Counted from the stretch's first letter, positions 8,811 to 16,290 are shown. The stretch: 64,000 nt of DNA from Amycolatopsis bullii (GCF_014654205.1 NZ_BNAW01000018.1:1-64000); one strand, 5' to 3'. Program-made: numbers and translations. Notes: generated by a model not told the origin, from the sequence alone.

Positions 8811-8850
8811 GTAGTTGCTTGTACCGCTCAACTACTTGCTTGAGCCAAGT
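8811..8850. promoter_or_regulatory. Overlapping operator-like dyads upstream of the MFS exporter
   Basis: GTAGTTG (8811-8817) pairs with CAACTAC (8829-8835), and ACTTG (8834-8838) pairs with CAAGT (8846-8850). On the gene's strand this also gives direct repeats AAGCAAGTA and AAGCAACTA. The position 28-67 bp before the start suits a repressor site. Which regulator binds is unknown. Confidence 0.5.
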
Positions 8851-8877
8851 ATTCCCCGAGGAGCTTGTATCGTGCAA

Positions 8878-9804
8878 TCAAATTTCCTGTGACCCCGGTC
8901 TCGCGGCTCGCTTGACGGCCTTCGCGACTACGGTGACCTCGGCGGACGGCACATCGAGGCTGGTCACGAAGGCGTAGAGGTCCTCCAGGTCGCGGCACCA
9001 GACGGCGGCCATCAGGTTCGTCACGCCGGTCGTGGCCAGGGTCCCGTGGACCATCGGGTGCCGGGCGAGGGCGCGGCCGACCTCGTCGAGCCGTCCCGGC
9101 GGCACGGTCATCCAGACGTTCGCGTCGATCTCGAGGCCCAGCGCGCGGGCGTCGACGTTCGCGTAGGTCCGGATCCGCCCGGCCGCGGCGAGCCGGTCGA
9201 GCCGGCGGCGGACGGTCGACTCCGGGGCTTCGGCCGCCAGCTCGCCGGGACCGAGCCGGGCGTCGACGGACAGTCGCGCGAGCAGCCGCCGGTCGAGTTC
9301 GTCGAGCGTGACGTCCTCGCCGGGAGGCGGCGGGCTCAGTGCCGCGGCTTCGGTGCCGGTGAGCAAACCGGTGCGCCACTGCGTCGCGTCGGAGAAGACG
9401 TGCAGGATCGAGTGCGCGCGCAGCTCGGTGACCGCGGACGTCGAGGGCAACGCGTCGTGCACCAGCCGCCCGCCGAGCCCGCCGAGCGCGACGGCGCTGA
9501 TCTCCTCCCCGCCGGCCAGGATGTCGACGAAGAGGACGTCATCGCGCTTGGCCAGGGCGTCGGCGATCACCGGCGTCCGGCCACGAAGCACCTTCACGCG
9601 CAGGAGCATCGCGCCCCGCAGGCCGTGCCGGGGATCGGGAACGCAGACGACACTCAGCCGCCCATCGGCACGCAGGCGCGCGATCACGCGGGTGACTGTC
9701 CTCGGCGAGAGGCCGAGGACTTCGGCGATCCGGCCGGGCCCGGCCCGGCCGTCGACCTGCAGGGCCGAGACCACCCGCTGTTCGATTTCGGTCAAAAGCT
9801 GCAT
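8878..9804 (-). CDS. Lrp/AsnC-family transcriptional regulator with duplicated HTH-sensor unit
   Basis: This 308-residue protein is twice the usual Lrp/AsnC length. A first HTH lies at about residues 1-55 (TEIEQRVVSALQVDGRAG, then LSPRTVTRVIARLRADGRL), followed by a degenerate ligand-type region. A second HTH lies near 165-205 (LDELDRRLLARLSVDARLG) and an AsnC_trans_reg/RAM-type domain at about 220-295 (EIDANVWMTVPPGRLDEVG). Such double Lrp proteins are common in Pseudonocardiaceae and Streptomyces. The ATG at 9802-9804 has little Shine-Dalgarno complementarity and may be leaderless. It is divergent from the IMPase-like gene and precedes the MFS exporter, which it might control (inference). 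Confidence 0.88.
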   Translation of the reverse strand: MQLLTEIEQRVVSALQVDGRAGPGRIAEVLGLSPRTVTRVIARLRADGRLSVVCVPDPRHGLRGAMLLRVKVLRGRTPVIADALAKRDDVLFVDILAGGEEISAVALGGLGGRLVHDALPSTSAVTELRAHSILHVFSDATQWRTGLLTGTEAAALSPPPPGEDVTLDELDRRLLARLSVDARLGPGELAAEAPESTVRRRLDRLAAAGRIRTYANVDARALGLEIDANVWMTVPPGRLDEVGRALARHPMVHGTLATTGVTNLMAAVWCRDLEDLYAFVTSLDVPSAEVTVVAKAVKRAARPGSQEI

Positions 9805-9877
9805 TTGCCCAGTCCGCTTCCGCTCACTTTGCCGAGCTGGAGTTCCCGCTTCGACCGACCAGCTTAATCCTGTGCGC

Positions 9878-10636
9878 ATGCTTGAATCCGTGATCGACAT
9901 CGTGGAAACCCTGGCCGTCCGCGTCCGCGCGCCGGAACGGCCACCCGCCTCCCTCGAAGAACTCGGCGAGATCTTCTCGGCCATCGACGCCCCCTTGGCC
10001 GCGGAGCTCCGGGCCGCGCTGACCGAGCTGCGACCCGCGGCCTGGGCAGGCGAGTTCGACGACCTCCCCGCGGGGGAGGTCTGGGTCGTCGATGCCCTCG
10101 ACGGCGCCGTCCAGCTCCTCCAGGGCCTGCCGCAGTACTGCCTCACCGTCACCTTGGTGCGCGACGGCGAACCCGTACTCGCCGTGCTGCACTCGCCATG
10201 GCTGGAGGAGACCTACGCGGTGCAGAAAGGCCGAGGCGCCACCCGGAACGGAACGCCGATCGAGCCGTCACGGAAGACGTCGCTCGAAGCAGCCGTCGCC
10301 GCGACCAGCCAGCCGCCGTTCGTCACGAAGCAGCCGGGTGTCGCCGAAGCGGCCGGCAGCTCACTGACCGCCGTGCTCGGACAGGTCGCCGCCGTGCGGA
10401 ACCTCGGGCCGACCTCCTGGCAGGTCGCCGATGTCGCTGCCGGGCGGCTCGACTTCTTCTGGCAGTACGGCACCGACGCCACCAACCTCGCCGGCGCCGC
10501 CCTGGTCGCCCGTGAAGCCGGCGCGGTCGTCACCACCGCCGACGGCGCCCCGTGGACGCCGTCGGCCGGCAGTTTCCTCGCCGCCGCGCCGGCTCTGCAC
10601 GCGCTGGTGCTGGACGCGCTGGATCAGGCGGAGTAA
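9878..10636 (+). CDS. Inositol monophosphatase-family protein with altered metal motif
   Basis: This 252-residue protein has the FIG/IMPase fold. WVVDALDGAVQ corresponds to the family signature (usually WxxDPLDGTxNF): both Asp residues are kept but the Thr of DGT is Ala. GPTSWQVADVAAGRLDFFW and GTDATNLAGAALVAREAGA match the later GSxxxxxxxVAxGxxD and WDxAxGxxxxxEAGG motifs, with the Trp replaced. It could act on inositol phosphate, PAP or a sugar phosphate, or have lost efficient catalysis. The ATG at 9878 is used; GTG 6 nt upstream is also possible. It is divergent from the Lrp gene and its last 13 bp overlap convergent glyA. Confidence 0.78.
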   Translation: MLESVIDIVETLAVRVRAPERPPASLEELGEIFSAIDAPLAAELRAALTELRPAAWAGEFDDLPAGEVWVVDALDGAVQLLQGLPQYCLTVTLVRDGEPVLAVLHSPWLEETYAVQKGRGATRNGTPIEPSRKTSLEAAVAATSQPPFVTKQPGVAEAAGSSLTAVLGQVAAVRNLGPTSWQVADVAAGRLDFFWQYGTDATNLAGAALVAREAGAVVTTADGAPWTPSAGSFLAAAPALHALVLDALDQAE

Positions 10637-11892
10637 CCCGGGATCGGGAAGGGAGCCAGGAACTCGCGGATCTCCGCGGCGATCGTGTCCAGCGCGGCCT
10701 CGTCGGACGCCGCCGCCGCGGTGATCGTGCGGTCGATCCACGCCGCCACCTCGACCTGGTGCTCGGGACGGAGGCCGCGGGTGGTGATCGCGGACGTGCC
10801 GAGCCGGATGCCGGACGGGTCGAACGGCTTGCGCGGGTCGAACGGCACCGTGTTGTAGTTCAGCTCGATGCCCGCGCGGTCGAGGGCCTGCGCGGCCGGC
10901 TTGCCCGCGACGCCCTTGTTCGTCAGGTCGATCAGCAGCAGGTGGTTGTCGGTGCCGCCGGAGACGAGGTCGTAGCCGCAGGCGAGCAGCGCGTCGGCCA
11001 GCGCGCGGGCGTTCGCGACGATCCGGTGCGCGTACTCGCTGAACGACGGCTGCTGCGCCTCCCCGAGCGCGACGGCGATCGCGGCGGTCGTGTGGTTGTG
11101 CGGCCCACCCTGCAGACCGGGGAACACGGCCTTGTCGACGGCCTTCGCGTGGTCGGCGTCGGACAGGATCATCGCGCCGCGCGGGCCGCGCAGGGTCTTG
11201 TGCGTGGTCGTCGTGATCACCTGCGCGTGCCCGACCGGCGACGGGTGCGCGCCGCCCGCGACCAGGCCGGCGATGTGCGCGATGTCGGCGACGAGGACCG
11301 CATCCACCTCGGCGGCGATCTCGGCGAACGCCGGGAAGTCGATCGTGCGCGGGATGGCCGTGCCGCCGGCGAAGATCAGCTTCGGCCGGTGCTGGCGGGC
11401 CAGGTCGCGTACCTGGTCGAGGTCGACGCGGCCGGTTTCCTTGGCGACGCCGTAGCGCACCGGGGTGAACCACTTGCCGGTGGCGGAGACGCTCCAGCCG
11501 TGCGTGAGGTGGCCGCCGTCGGGCAGCGCCATGCCGAGCACGGTGTCGCCCGGCTGCGCGAAAGCCAGGTACACGGCCAGGTTCGCGGGAGACCCGGAGT
11601 ACGGCTGGACGTTGGCGTGGTCGGCGCCGAACACGGCCTTCGCCCGCTCGATGGCGAGCTGCTCGACCTGGTCGATGAACTGCTGGCCCTCGTAGTACCG
11701 CTTGCCCGCGTAGCCCTCGGAGTACTTGTTGGTGAGCACGGTGCCGGTGGCTTCGAGCACGGCCTGCGAGACGTAGTTCTCCGACGCGATCAGGCGGATC
11801 TTGTCGTGCTGCCGCTTGGCTTCTTCCTCGACGAGCCCGGCGATCGCGGGGTCCGTGGCGGCGAGCGCGTTCAGTGCTGGCTGGTGTGTCAT
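10624..11892 (-). CDS. glyA: Serine hydroxymethyltransferase
   Basis: This PLP enzyme interconverts serine and glycine while charging tetrahydrofolate with a one-carbon unit. It has 422 residues, normal for bacterial GlyA. The PLP-lysine motif TTTTHKTLRGPRG is intact, as are IRLIASENYVS near the N-terminus and YSGSPANLAVY. The ATG at 11890-11892 has GGAG 7 nt upstream, and that GGAG can be sequestered by a hairpin just downstream of a ZTP riboswitch. Control by folate/purine stress (ZTP/ZMP) is therefore expected. The 3' end overlaps the convergent IMPase-like gene by 13 bp. Confidence 0.97.
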   Translation of the reverse strand: MTHQPALNALAATDPAIAGLVEEEAKRQHDKIRLIASENYVSQAVLEATGTVLTNKYSEGYAGKRYYEGQQFIDQVEQLAIERAKAVFGADHANVQPYSGSPANLAVYLAFAQPGDTVLGMALPDGGHLTHGWSVSATGKWFTPVRYGVAKETGRVDLDQVRDLARQHRPKLIFAGGTAIPRTIDFPAFAEIAAEVDAVLVADIAHIAGLVAGGAHPSPVGHAQVITTTTHKTLRGPRGAMILSDADHAKAVDKAVFPGLQGGPHNHTTAAIAVALGEAQQPSFSEYAHRIVANARALADALLACGYDLVSGGTDNHLLLIDLTNKGVAGKPAAQALDRAGIELNYNTVPFDPRKPFDPSGIRLGTSAITTRGLRPEHQVEVAAWIDRTITAAAASDEAALDTIAAEIREFLAPFPIPGYSA

Positions 11893-11897
11893 GGCGT

Positions 11898-11913
11898 ACT
11901 CCGGCTCTGGAGT
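11898..11913 (-). promoter_or_regulatory. glyA: Putative Shine-Dalgarno-sequestering hairpin of glyA
   Basis: On the minus strand ACTCC and GGAGT flank a 6-nt loop (AGAGCC). The 3' arm contains the GGAG ribosome-binding site of glyA. It lies directly between the riboswitch aptamer and the start codon, so it is a natural translational expression platform. Confidence 0.6.
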
Positions 11914-11995
11914 GGCCTTCACCCAGGCGCGCGGTGCCGGCCTCGTCGTCGCTTCCCGGTGGTGCTCCACCTCTGATGGCGCCAGTCGCTGCTGC
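11914..11995 (-). promoter_or_regulatory. ZTP/ZMP riboswitch (pfl motif) upstream of glyA
   Basis: The minus strand carries the conserved pfl-motif elements in order: GCGACTGGCG, then a GGTGGAGCACCACC hairpin followed by GGGAAGCGAC, a variable linker, and CCGCGCGCCTGGG. GACTGGC and GCGCCTGGG are the halves that form the pseudoknot in known ZTP riboswitches, and glyA is a classic target gene. Binding of ZTP or ZMP, which accumulate when 10-formyl-THF is short, would raise glyA expression. Boundaries are approximate. Confidence 0.85.
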
Positions 11996-12005
11996 GCGAT
12001 AAAGC

Positions 12006-12410
12006 CTAGTCCACTCCGCTCGGCCCACGGCGGTGTTCGGCGCACCACTTGCGGGTGCACCCGGACGTGCGGTCGCAGAACGGCCGCGCGCACGTGGCGC
12101 AGCGCTTCACCCGCCGCCAGCCGCCGACCGTGACGAGTTCCGCCAGTCCCGCGGCGCCCGCCGCCAGCTCGCCCGTCTCCGCGTGGGGCGTCACGTAGAC
12201 GATCCGCCACGCCGCGCCCGTGTCGACGAGCCGCGGCCGCGCCCCGGCCTCCGCCAGCACGGCGTTGAGGCGGCGCGCGGCCGCGTGCTCGTCGGGCAGC
12301 CGTGCGACGATCTCGCACAGCTGCGGATTTCCCTTGCGCAGCAACCGTTCCGCGACCCCGAGCTCGGGGTCGAGCGCGCGGAACGGCGGCACGACCGCGT
12401 GCTTGCGCAC
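12006..12410 (-). CDS. Small CGNR-like zinc-finger protein
   Basis: This 134-residue protein starts at GTG 12408-12410, 2 nt after the stop of the L11-like gene, so the two are surely co-transcribed. The C-terminal motif RCATCARPFCDRTSGCTRKWC carries Cys pairs like the CGNR zinc finger seen at the end of many actinobacterial regulators. The terminal CGNR residues are replaced (AEHRRG), so the finger is altered or truncated. The N-terminal ~90 residues resemble the ABATE-like helical region that usually precedes CGNR fingers (inference). Its pairing with a ribosomal-protein paralogue suggests a role in translation or antibiotic response. Function unknown. Confidence 0.6.
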   Translation of the reverse strand: MRKHAVVPPFRALDPELGVAERLLRKGNPQLCEIVARLPDEHAAARRLNAVLAEAGARPRLVDTGAAWRIVYVTPHAETGELAAGAAGLAELVTVGGWRRVKRCATCARPFCDRTSGCTRKWCAEHRRGPSGVD

Positions 12411-12412
12411 CT

Positions 12413-12838
12413 TCAGTCCACGACCACGACGCCCATGGACCGGGCCGTGCCCGCGATCGTGCGCATCGCCACCTCGACGTCGGCGGTGTTGAGGTCCGGC
12501 AGCTTGCGCTCGGCGATCTCGCGCAGCTGCCGCGTCGTCAGCTTCCCCGCGACCTCGTGCCCGGGCCGGGCGGAACCCTTGTCGCCCAACGCCTTCTTGA
12601 TGAGGAACGACGTCGGGGGCGTCTTGAGCCGGAGCGCGAACGAGCGGTCCTCGAACACCGAGACGACCACCGGCACGATGTCGCCGCGCTGGGCCGCCGT
12701 CGCCGCGTCGTAGGCCTTCTTGATCTCGACGAGGTTGACCCCGGTCTGGCCCAGCATCTTGCCGAGGTCGACGACCGGGGCGTTGCCCGCGGTGAGTTCC
12801 AGGGTGACCTGGTGGGTGAGTTTCTTCTTCGGAGCCAT
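12413..12838 (-). CDS. Divergent second ribosomal protein L11 (RplK paralogue)
   Basis: This 141-residue protein has the full L11 layout. The N-terminal domain has the N/C hinge region GQTGVNLVEIKKAYDAAT, then the C-terminal RNA-binding domain with RSFALRLKTPPTSFLIKKA and IAGTARSMGV. It is clearly not the housekeeping copy, because the proline-rich loop that contacts rRNA and thiostrepton (usually PAPPVGPALGQ) reads PVVDLGKMLGQ. Actinobacterial rplK normally sits beside secE/nusG, whereas this gene sits between a carbonic anhydrase and a zinc-finger gene. Start ATG 12836-12838; a palindrome lies 16 bp upstream. It may form alternative ribosomes or protect against thiopeptide-like inhibitors (inference). 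The family call is strong; the role is not known. Confidence 0.85.
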   Translation of the reverse strand: MAPKKKLTHQVTLELTAGNAPVVDLGKMLGQTGVNLVEIKKAYDAATAAQRGDIVPVVVSVFEDRSFALRLKTPPTSFLIKKALGDKGSARPGHEVAGKLTTRQLREIAERKLPDLNTADVEVAMRTIAGTARSMGVVVVD

Positions 12839-12854
12839 GCCCCGAAGCTAGAGT

Positions 12855-12869
12855 CTCCAGTTACTGGAG
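12855..12869. promoter_or_regulatory. Perfect 7-bp-arm palindrome in the promoter of the L11 paralogue
   Basis: CTCCAGT-T-ACTGGAG lies between the carbonic anhydrase stop and the L11-like start, where a -10 region would be expected. It looks like an operator for a dimeric repressor. No regulator gene adjoins it. Confidence 0.45.
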
Positions 12870-12871
12870 GG

Positions 12872-13390
12872 TCAAACCGGTTTCGTGCCGGCCCGGTGCC
12901 GCCGCGCCAGCTCCTGGTAGATCGCCGCGTTGTGCTCGACCCACATCCGCGCCGAGTCGGTCAGCGGGACGAACTTCTTCGCCGGGCTGCCCATCGCGAT
13001 CACCTCTTCCGGCACCTCGGTCGCCGGCGTGACCGTGGCCCCGGCGGCGACCAGCGCCCGCGCGCCGATCTTGGCCTTGTCGAGCACGGTCGAGCCGTTG
13101 CCGATCAGCGCCTGCTCCCCGATCGTGCAGTCGTGCACCAGGCACTGGTGGCCCACGGTGACGTTCTTGCCGACCTCGCAGACGCCGTCGTTGACGTGGA
13201 TCACCGAGTTGTCCTGGATGTTGGCGCCCTCGCGGATGACGATCCGGCCGAAGTCGGCCCGGATCACCGCGCCGAACCAGATCGAGGCGTCCTTCTCGAC
13301 GACGACGTCGCCGATGAGGGTGGCGGTGGGCGCGATCCAGGCGTCCGGGTGGACCTGCGGGCTGAGCCCTTCGAACGAGAACAGAGGCAT
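12872..13390 (-). CDS. Gamma-class carbonic anhydrase-like protein (YrdA/PaaY type)
   Basis: This 172-residue left-handed beta-helix protein has hexapeptide-type repeats along its length. The three zinc histidines are visible in NSVIHV and VGHQCLVHDC, in the expected order for gamma carbonic anhydrase-like proteins. Family members catalyse CO2/bicarbonate interconversion, or (PaaY) thioester hydrolysis. ATG at 13388-13390. The L11-like gene follows on the same strand after 33 bp holding a palindrome, so it may or may not be in the same transcript. No regulatory clue is visible. Confidence 0.88.
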   Translation of the reverse strand: MPLFSFEGLSPQVHPDAWIAPTATLIGDVVVEKDASIWFGAVIRADFGRIVIREGANIQDNSVIHVNDGVCEVGKNVTVGHQCLVHDCTIGEQALIGNGSTVLDKAKIGARALVAAGATVTPATEVPEEVIAMGSPAKKFVPLTDSARMWVEHNAAIYQELARRHRAGTKPV

Positions 13391-13411
13391 GCCCGCACCC
13401 TAAACCGCGCA

Positions 13412-13445
13412 GGCCCCCTTCCCCGGTCCAGCGGGGAAGGGGGCC
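13412..13445. terminator. Rho-independent-type hairpin downstream of the M14 carboxypeptidase
   Basis: GGCCCCCTTCCCC and GGGGAAGGGGGCC form a 13-bp perfect stem around an 8-nt loop. It lies between the carboxypeptidase gene (minus) and the carbonic anhydrase gene. No strong T-run follows, as is common in high-GC genomes. Confidence 0.75.
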
Positions 13446-13474
13446 GTTCGCGAGCCGCGGCGGAGCTGTCACAT

Positions 13475-13520
13475 CCGAGGCTTCGCCTCGGGCCGGGGGC
13501 TCCGCCACCCGGAACCCCCG
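13475..13520. repeat. REP-like GC palindromic intergenic element
   Basis: CCGAGGCTTCGCCTCGG followed by a GGGGG...CCCCC imperfect dyad. Related GGGGC-rich dyads with GAGCCCC cores occur at 16183-16228 and 63070-63119. Confidence 0.45.
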
Positions 13521-13535
13521 AAGAGCGACAGGGGG

Positions 13536-14759
13536 TCAGCCCGTGATCGCGGCGTTGATCAGGATGTCGACGGCCTGGTCGTTGCGGGTGGTCTGCGGGA
13601 CGATCTGGGTGTCCCGCGGGTAGAAGCCGGGGCTGCTGCCCTTCGGGTACATCTCGAAGGTGAAGCTCCAGATCTTGTGCGTCGCCCACATCCAGTCGTT
13701 GACGCTGCCGTCGGTGATGTAGAGGTCGCTGGACTGCTCCGGCGTGTAGCCGTTGGTCGCGGCCATCTGCTTGCCGAGCGTCTGGAACTTCTGCGCCTCG
13801 GCCGCGGTCAGGCCCGGCGCGGTGTCGGCGTAGGTGTAGCCGAACGGCCAGAGCACCAGCTCGGAGTAGGTGTGGAAGTCGATGTGCGTCTTGATCTGCT
13901 GGACGCCGCCGACCACGCGCGAGTTGACCCAGTTCGAGACGGCCCGGGTCTCGGGCGCGGAGAAGGCCGCCGTGCCGCGGTAGGTCTCGCTCGACGTCGA
14001 GCCCGACGAGCCGCCGCAGCAGCCCCACTTGTAGCCCCAGTTGCGGTTGGTGTCGGTGCCGGGGCCCTGGCGGTTCTTGCGCCAGCTGTGGAACGTGCCA
14101 CCGGAGATGTCGTACTCGGAGCCGTCCGGGTTGACGCTGGGGATCACCCAGATCTCGGTGCTGTCGACCAGCCGCTTGATCGCGCTGTTGGTGGCGTACC
14201 CGCTGGTCAGCCGGTCGACGATGTGCAGGCACATCTCGGTGGTGAGGTGCTCGCGTGCGTGCTGGTTGCAGGTGAAGAGGACTTCGGGCTCGTTCTCGTC
14301 GGTGGCGGCGTTGTCGCTGATCTTGATCAGGGAAAGCGCCCGGCCTTCGTACGACGTGCCGGCGCTGCCGAGCTTCGTGAGCGACGGGTAGTTCGCGACC
14401 GCCTTCTGCAGCTCGGTCTGCGTTTCCGCGTAGGTGTGGTAGCCGGTGTAGCCGGCCGGGAAGTCCGCGGCGGCGGCCGCGCCCGGCGACCGGTTGACCG
14501 TGCCGAGCGCCTTCACGCCGAAGCCCTGGGCGCGCAGCTGGGCCGCTTCGCCGGGGTTGGCGATGACGGTGGTCGTCGCGCCTTCGGCGTCGAGGATGTC
14601 CGCACCGGTCCGCGCGATCTCCGTGCGCTGCTGGGCGGTGGCGGCGCCGGTCACCTCGTACACCTGGGGGCTGTCGGGCTGGGCGGCACCGGCCTGGCCG
14701 CCGGTGGTGAGCACCAAGAGGACGGCCGCGGCCGCTGCCATGCACGTTCGTGTGCGCAT
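13536..14759 (-). CDS. Secreted zinc carboxypeptidase (M14 family)
   Basis: This extracellular metallocarboxypeptidase removes C-terminal residues from peptides. ATG 14757-14759 with GGAG 5 nt upstream; a GTG one codon earlier is too close to that site. A Sec signal peptide covers about residues 1-26 (hydrophobic core AAAAAVLLVLTTGG, AxA end), then a short propeptide-like domain to about residue 110. In the catalytic domain HAREH supplies the first zinc His/Glu pair, THIDFHTYSELVLWPFGY contains the third-ligand region, and FTFEMYPKG carries the catalytic Glu. Similar secreted M14 enzymes are common in Amycolatopsis and Streptomyces. Probably a nutrient-scavenging protease. Monocistronic, with a hairpin terminator downstream. 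Confidence 0.93.
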   Translation of the reverse strand: MRTRTCMAAAAAVLLVLTTGGQAGAAQPDSPQVYEVTGAATAQQRTEIARTGADILDAEGATTTVIANPGEAAQLRAQGFGVKALGTVNRSPGAAAAADFPAGYTGYHTYAETQTELQKAVANYPSLTKLGSAGTSYEGRALSLIKISDNAATDENEPEVLFTCNQHAREHLTTEMCLHIVDRLTSGYATNSAIKRLVDSTEIWVIPSVNPDGSEYDISGGTFHSWRKNRQGPGTDTNRNWGYKWGCCGGSSGSTSSETYRGTAAFSAPETRAVSNWVNSRVVGGVQQIKTHIDFHTYSELVLWPFGYTYADTAPGLTAAEAQKFQTLGKQMAATNGYTPEQSSDLYITDGSVNDWMWATHKIWSFTFEMYPKGSSPGFYPRDTQIVPQTTRNDQAVDILINAAITG

Positions 14760-14847
14760 CACGTCTCCTGCTCTCGGGGGTTCCTCGACCTTGGCCGGAG
14801 CCGGACGGAGGGCGCAATCCGGAGCAGTACGGATCTATTGGCGGTTT

Positions 14848-15435
14848 CTACCCGTAGTTCGCGAAGCAGAGCGCCTCGATGTCGGCACGCAGCGTGGCGA
14901 ACGGCCGCGGGCGCACCCGCTGCTGGACGACCGTGCCCAGCAGGTACGACAGCAGCGCCCGGGCCCGGGCCCGCGGGTCGTCGACGTCGAGCGGGGCGAG
15001 GAGCTCGGCGAGCAGTTCGGTGAGCGAGGTGAGCATGACGTCGATGGCCTGCGGGTGCTGCGCGCGCCCGGCGGCGATCCAGTACTCGAACCAGAGGAAG
15101 GCGGCGTTCGGGTTCGCCGCGAAGACGCTCAGGTACTCCTCGAGGACGGCGAAGAGCCGCTCGCGGGGTTCGTCGTGCTTCGCGGCGACCTCGCGCAGGC
15201 CCGCGGCGAAGGCGGTGATGTGCGCGGCCATCGCCCGGTCGATGAGGACGTCGATGTCGGCGAAGTAGTAGTGGATCGCGCTCTTGGTGAGCGGACCGGC
15301 GTCGGCGATGGCCCGGACGGTGCACCCGGCGAGCCCGTCGCGGGCGAGGACGACGCGAGCGGCCTCGACGATCTGTTCCTGCTTGGCCAGCTGGTTCGGC
15401 GAGAGCCGCTCGCTGCGGCCGGGGACTGCGCTCAC
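14848..15435 (-). CDS. TetR-family transcriptional regulator
   Basis: A 195-residue one-component repressor. The N-terminal HTH is clear: QEQIVEAARVVLARDGLAG, then TVRAIADAGPLTKSAIHYYF. The C-terminal domain is helical and likely binds a small ligand. The GTG at 15433-15435 is preferred (GAGA ~6 nt upstream); the longer open frame adds ~39 residues of atypical sequence. It is divergent from the GreA-like gene across 116 bp and could regulate itself and that gene; the carboxypeptidase on its other side is another candidate target (inference). Confidence 0.88.
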   Translation of the reverse strand: MSAVPGRSERLSPNQLAKQEQIVEAARVVLARDGLAGCTVRAIADAGPLTKSAIHYYFADIDVLIDRAMAAHITAFAAGLREVAAKHDEPRERLFAVLEEYLSVFAANPNAAFLWFEYWIAAGRAQHPQAIDVMLTSLTELLAELLAPLDVDDPRARARALLSYLLGTVVQQRVRPRPFATLRADIEALCFANYG

Positions 15436-15551
15436 GGTGATTCTCGTTACCTTCTTCCTGGACGCCCGACCCGAAATCCTATGGGCAGGCGTCCTGTCGG
15501 CGGCTTTCGGGTGAAAAACCGGATTGGCCACCCCGCTCCGCGCAGCGGACA

Positions 15552-16016
15552 ATGCCCGGCATGGTGATCTCAGGGGACAAGGGGCTCAGCCCGGCTGCGC
15601 GCAGCCAGCTGGAGAAGGAAATCGCGAACTTGCGCGCGCAGCGGGAAGCCCTCGCGCCGCAACCCGGCGAGCAGGAACGCACCGGGGACGCGGCGGACCA
15701 GGCGGACGTGATCGACCGTGCGGAGGCCGCGGCCCGCCTGGACCGCCAGATCGCCGACCTGGCGGCCAAGATGGAGCACGGCGGCTACGGCAACAGCCAG
15801 CTCCCGGACGGCACGGTGGTCTCCCTCCGCTTCCCCGACGGAGACGAAGAGACGTTCCAGGTGGTGACGGTCCCGGGCGAGGACGCGGACGCGATCACCT
15901 CGGACAGCCCCTTGGGCCTGGCCCTGGTCGGCGCCAAGGCGGGCGACGAGATCACCTACCGGACCCCCCGCGGCGACGCCAAGGCCACGGTGGTGAAGCT
16001 GACTCCGCCGAAGTAG
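15552..16016 (+). CDS. GreA/GreB-family-like protein
   Basis: This 154-residue protein resembles Gre-type RNA polymerase secondary-channel proteins. An N-terminal coiled coil (ARSQLEKEIANLRAQREAL) has a connecting segment DQADVIDRAEAAARLDRQIADL. A C-terminal FKBP-like domain follows, with TPRGDAKATVVKL near the end. Canonical GreA cleaves backtracked transcripts using acidic residues at the coiled-coil tip. Here the tip (ERTGDAADQADV) keeps acidic residues but differs from the housekeeping form, so it may be a specialised paralogue. The start may be ATG 15552 or ATG 15561. It is divergent from the TetR gene. Confidence 0.75.
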   Translation: MPGMVISGDKGLSPAARSQLEKEIANLRAQREALAPQPGEQERTGDAADQADVIDRAEAAARLDRQIADLAAKMEHGGYGNSQLPDGTVVSLRFPDGDEETFQVVTVPGEDADAITSDSPLGLALVGAKAGDEITYRTPRGDAKATVVKLTPPK

Positions 16017-16182
16017 GCAGGTTGTTCGTCCGGAGGGCCCTCGACCCTCCGGACGGGTGATCTTACCCTCGGCAGGCACCCACGTGAGCCGTTGCCAGCA
16101 CGAGGAGATCTCGCCGGCGTTGCGTACCAGAGCTTGGCCCGCGGGCTCGCCGAGCGCGGTTGACTCGGAAACCAGCCACGAC

Positions 16183-16228
16183 GGGGGCCGGGGCAGAGCC
16201 CCGGGCGGGGCGTGGGGCGGAGCCCCAC
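16183..16228. repeat. REP-like GC palindromic intergenic element
   Basis: Two adjacent dyads, GGGGCAGAGCCCC and GTGGGGCGGAGCCCCAC. The same kind of GGGGC-core element occurs at 13475-13520 and 63070-63119. Confidence 0.5.
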
Positions 16229-16246
16229 AAGATACGCGAGACAAGG

Positions 16247-16281
16247 AAAAGGCCCGCGCTCTCCGCGAGCACGGGCCTTCC
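16247..16281 (-). terminator. Terminator of the tRNA-Thr transcript
   Basis: On the minus strand AAGGCCCGTGCTC and GAGCGCGGGCCTT pair (one T-G wobble) around a 5-nt loop and are followed by TTCC. It lies 10 nt beyond the tRNA 3' end. Confidence 0.85.
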
Positions 16282-16290
16282 ACCTTGTCG

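Noticed and set aside
10552..11976. 474-codon plus-strand frame opposite glyA
   Set aside because: Shadow of glyA on the other strand; no family resemblance.
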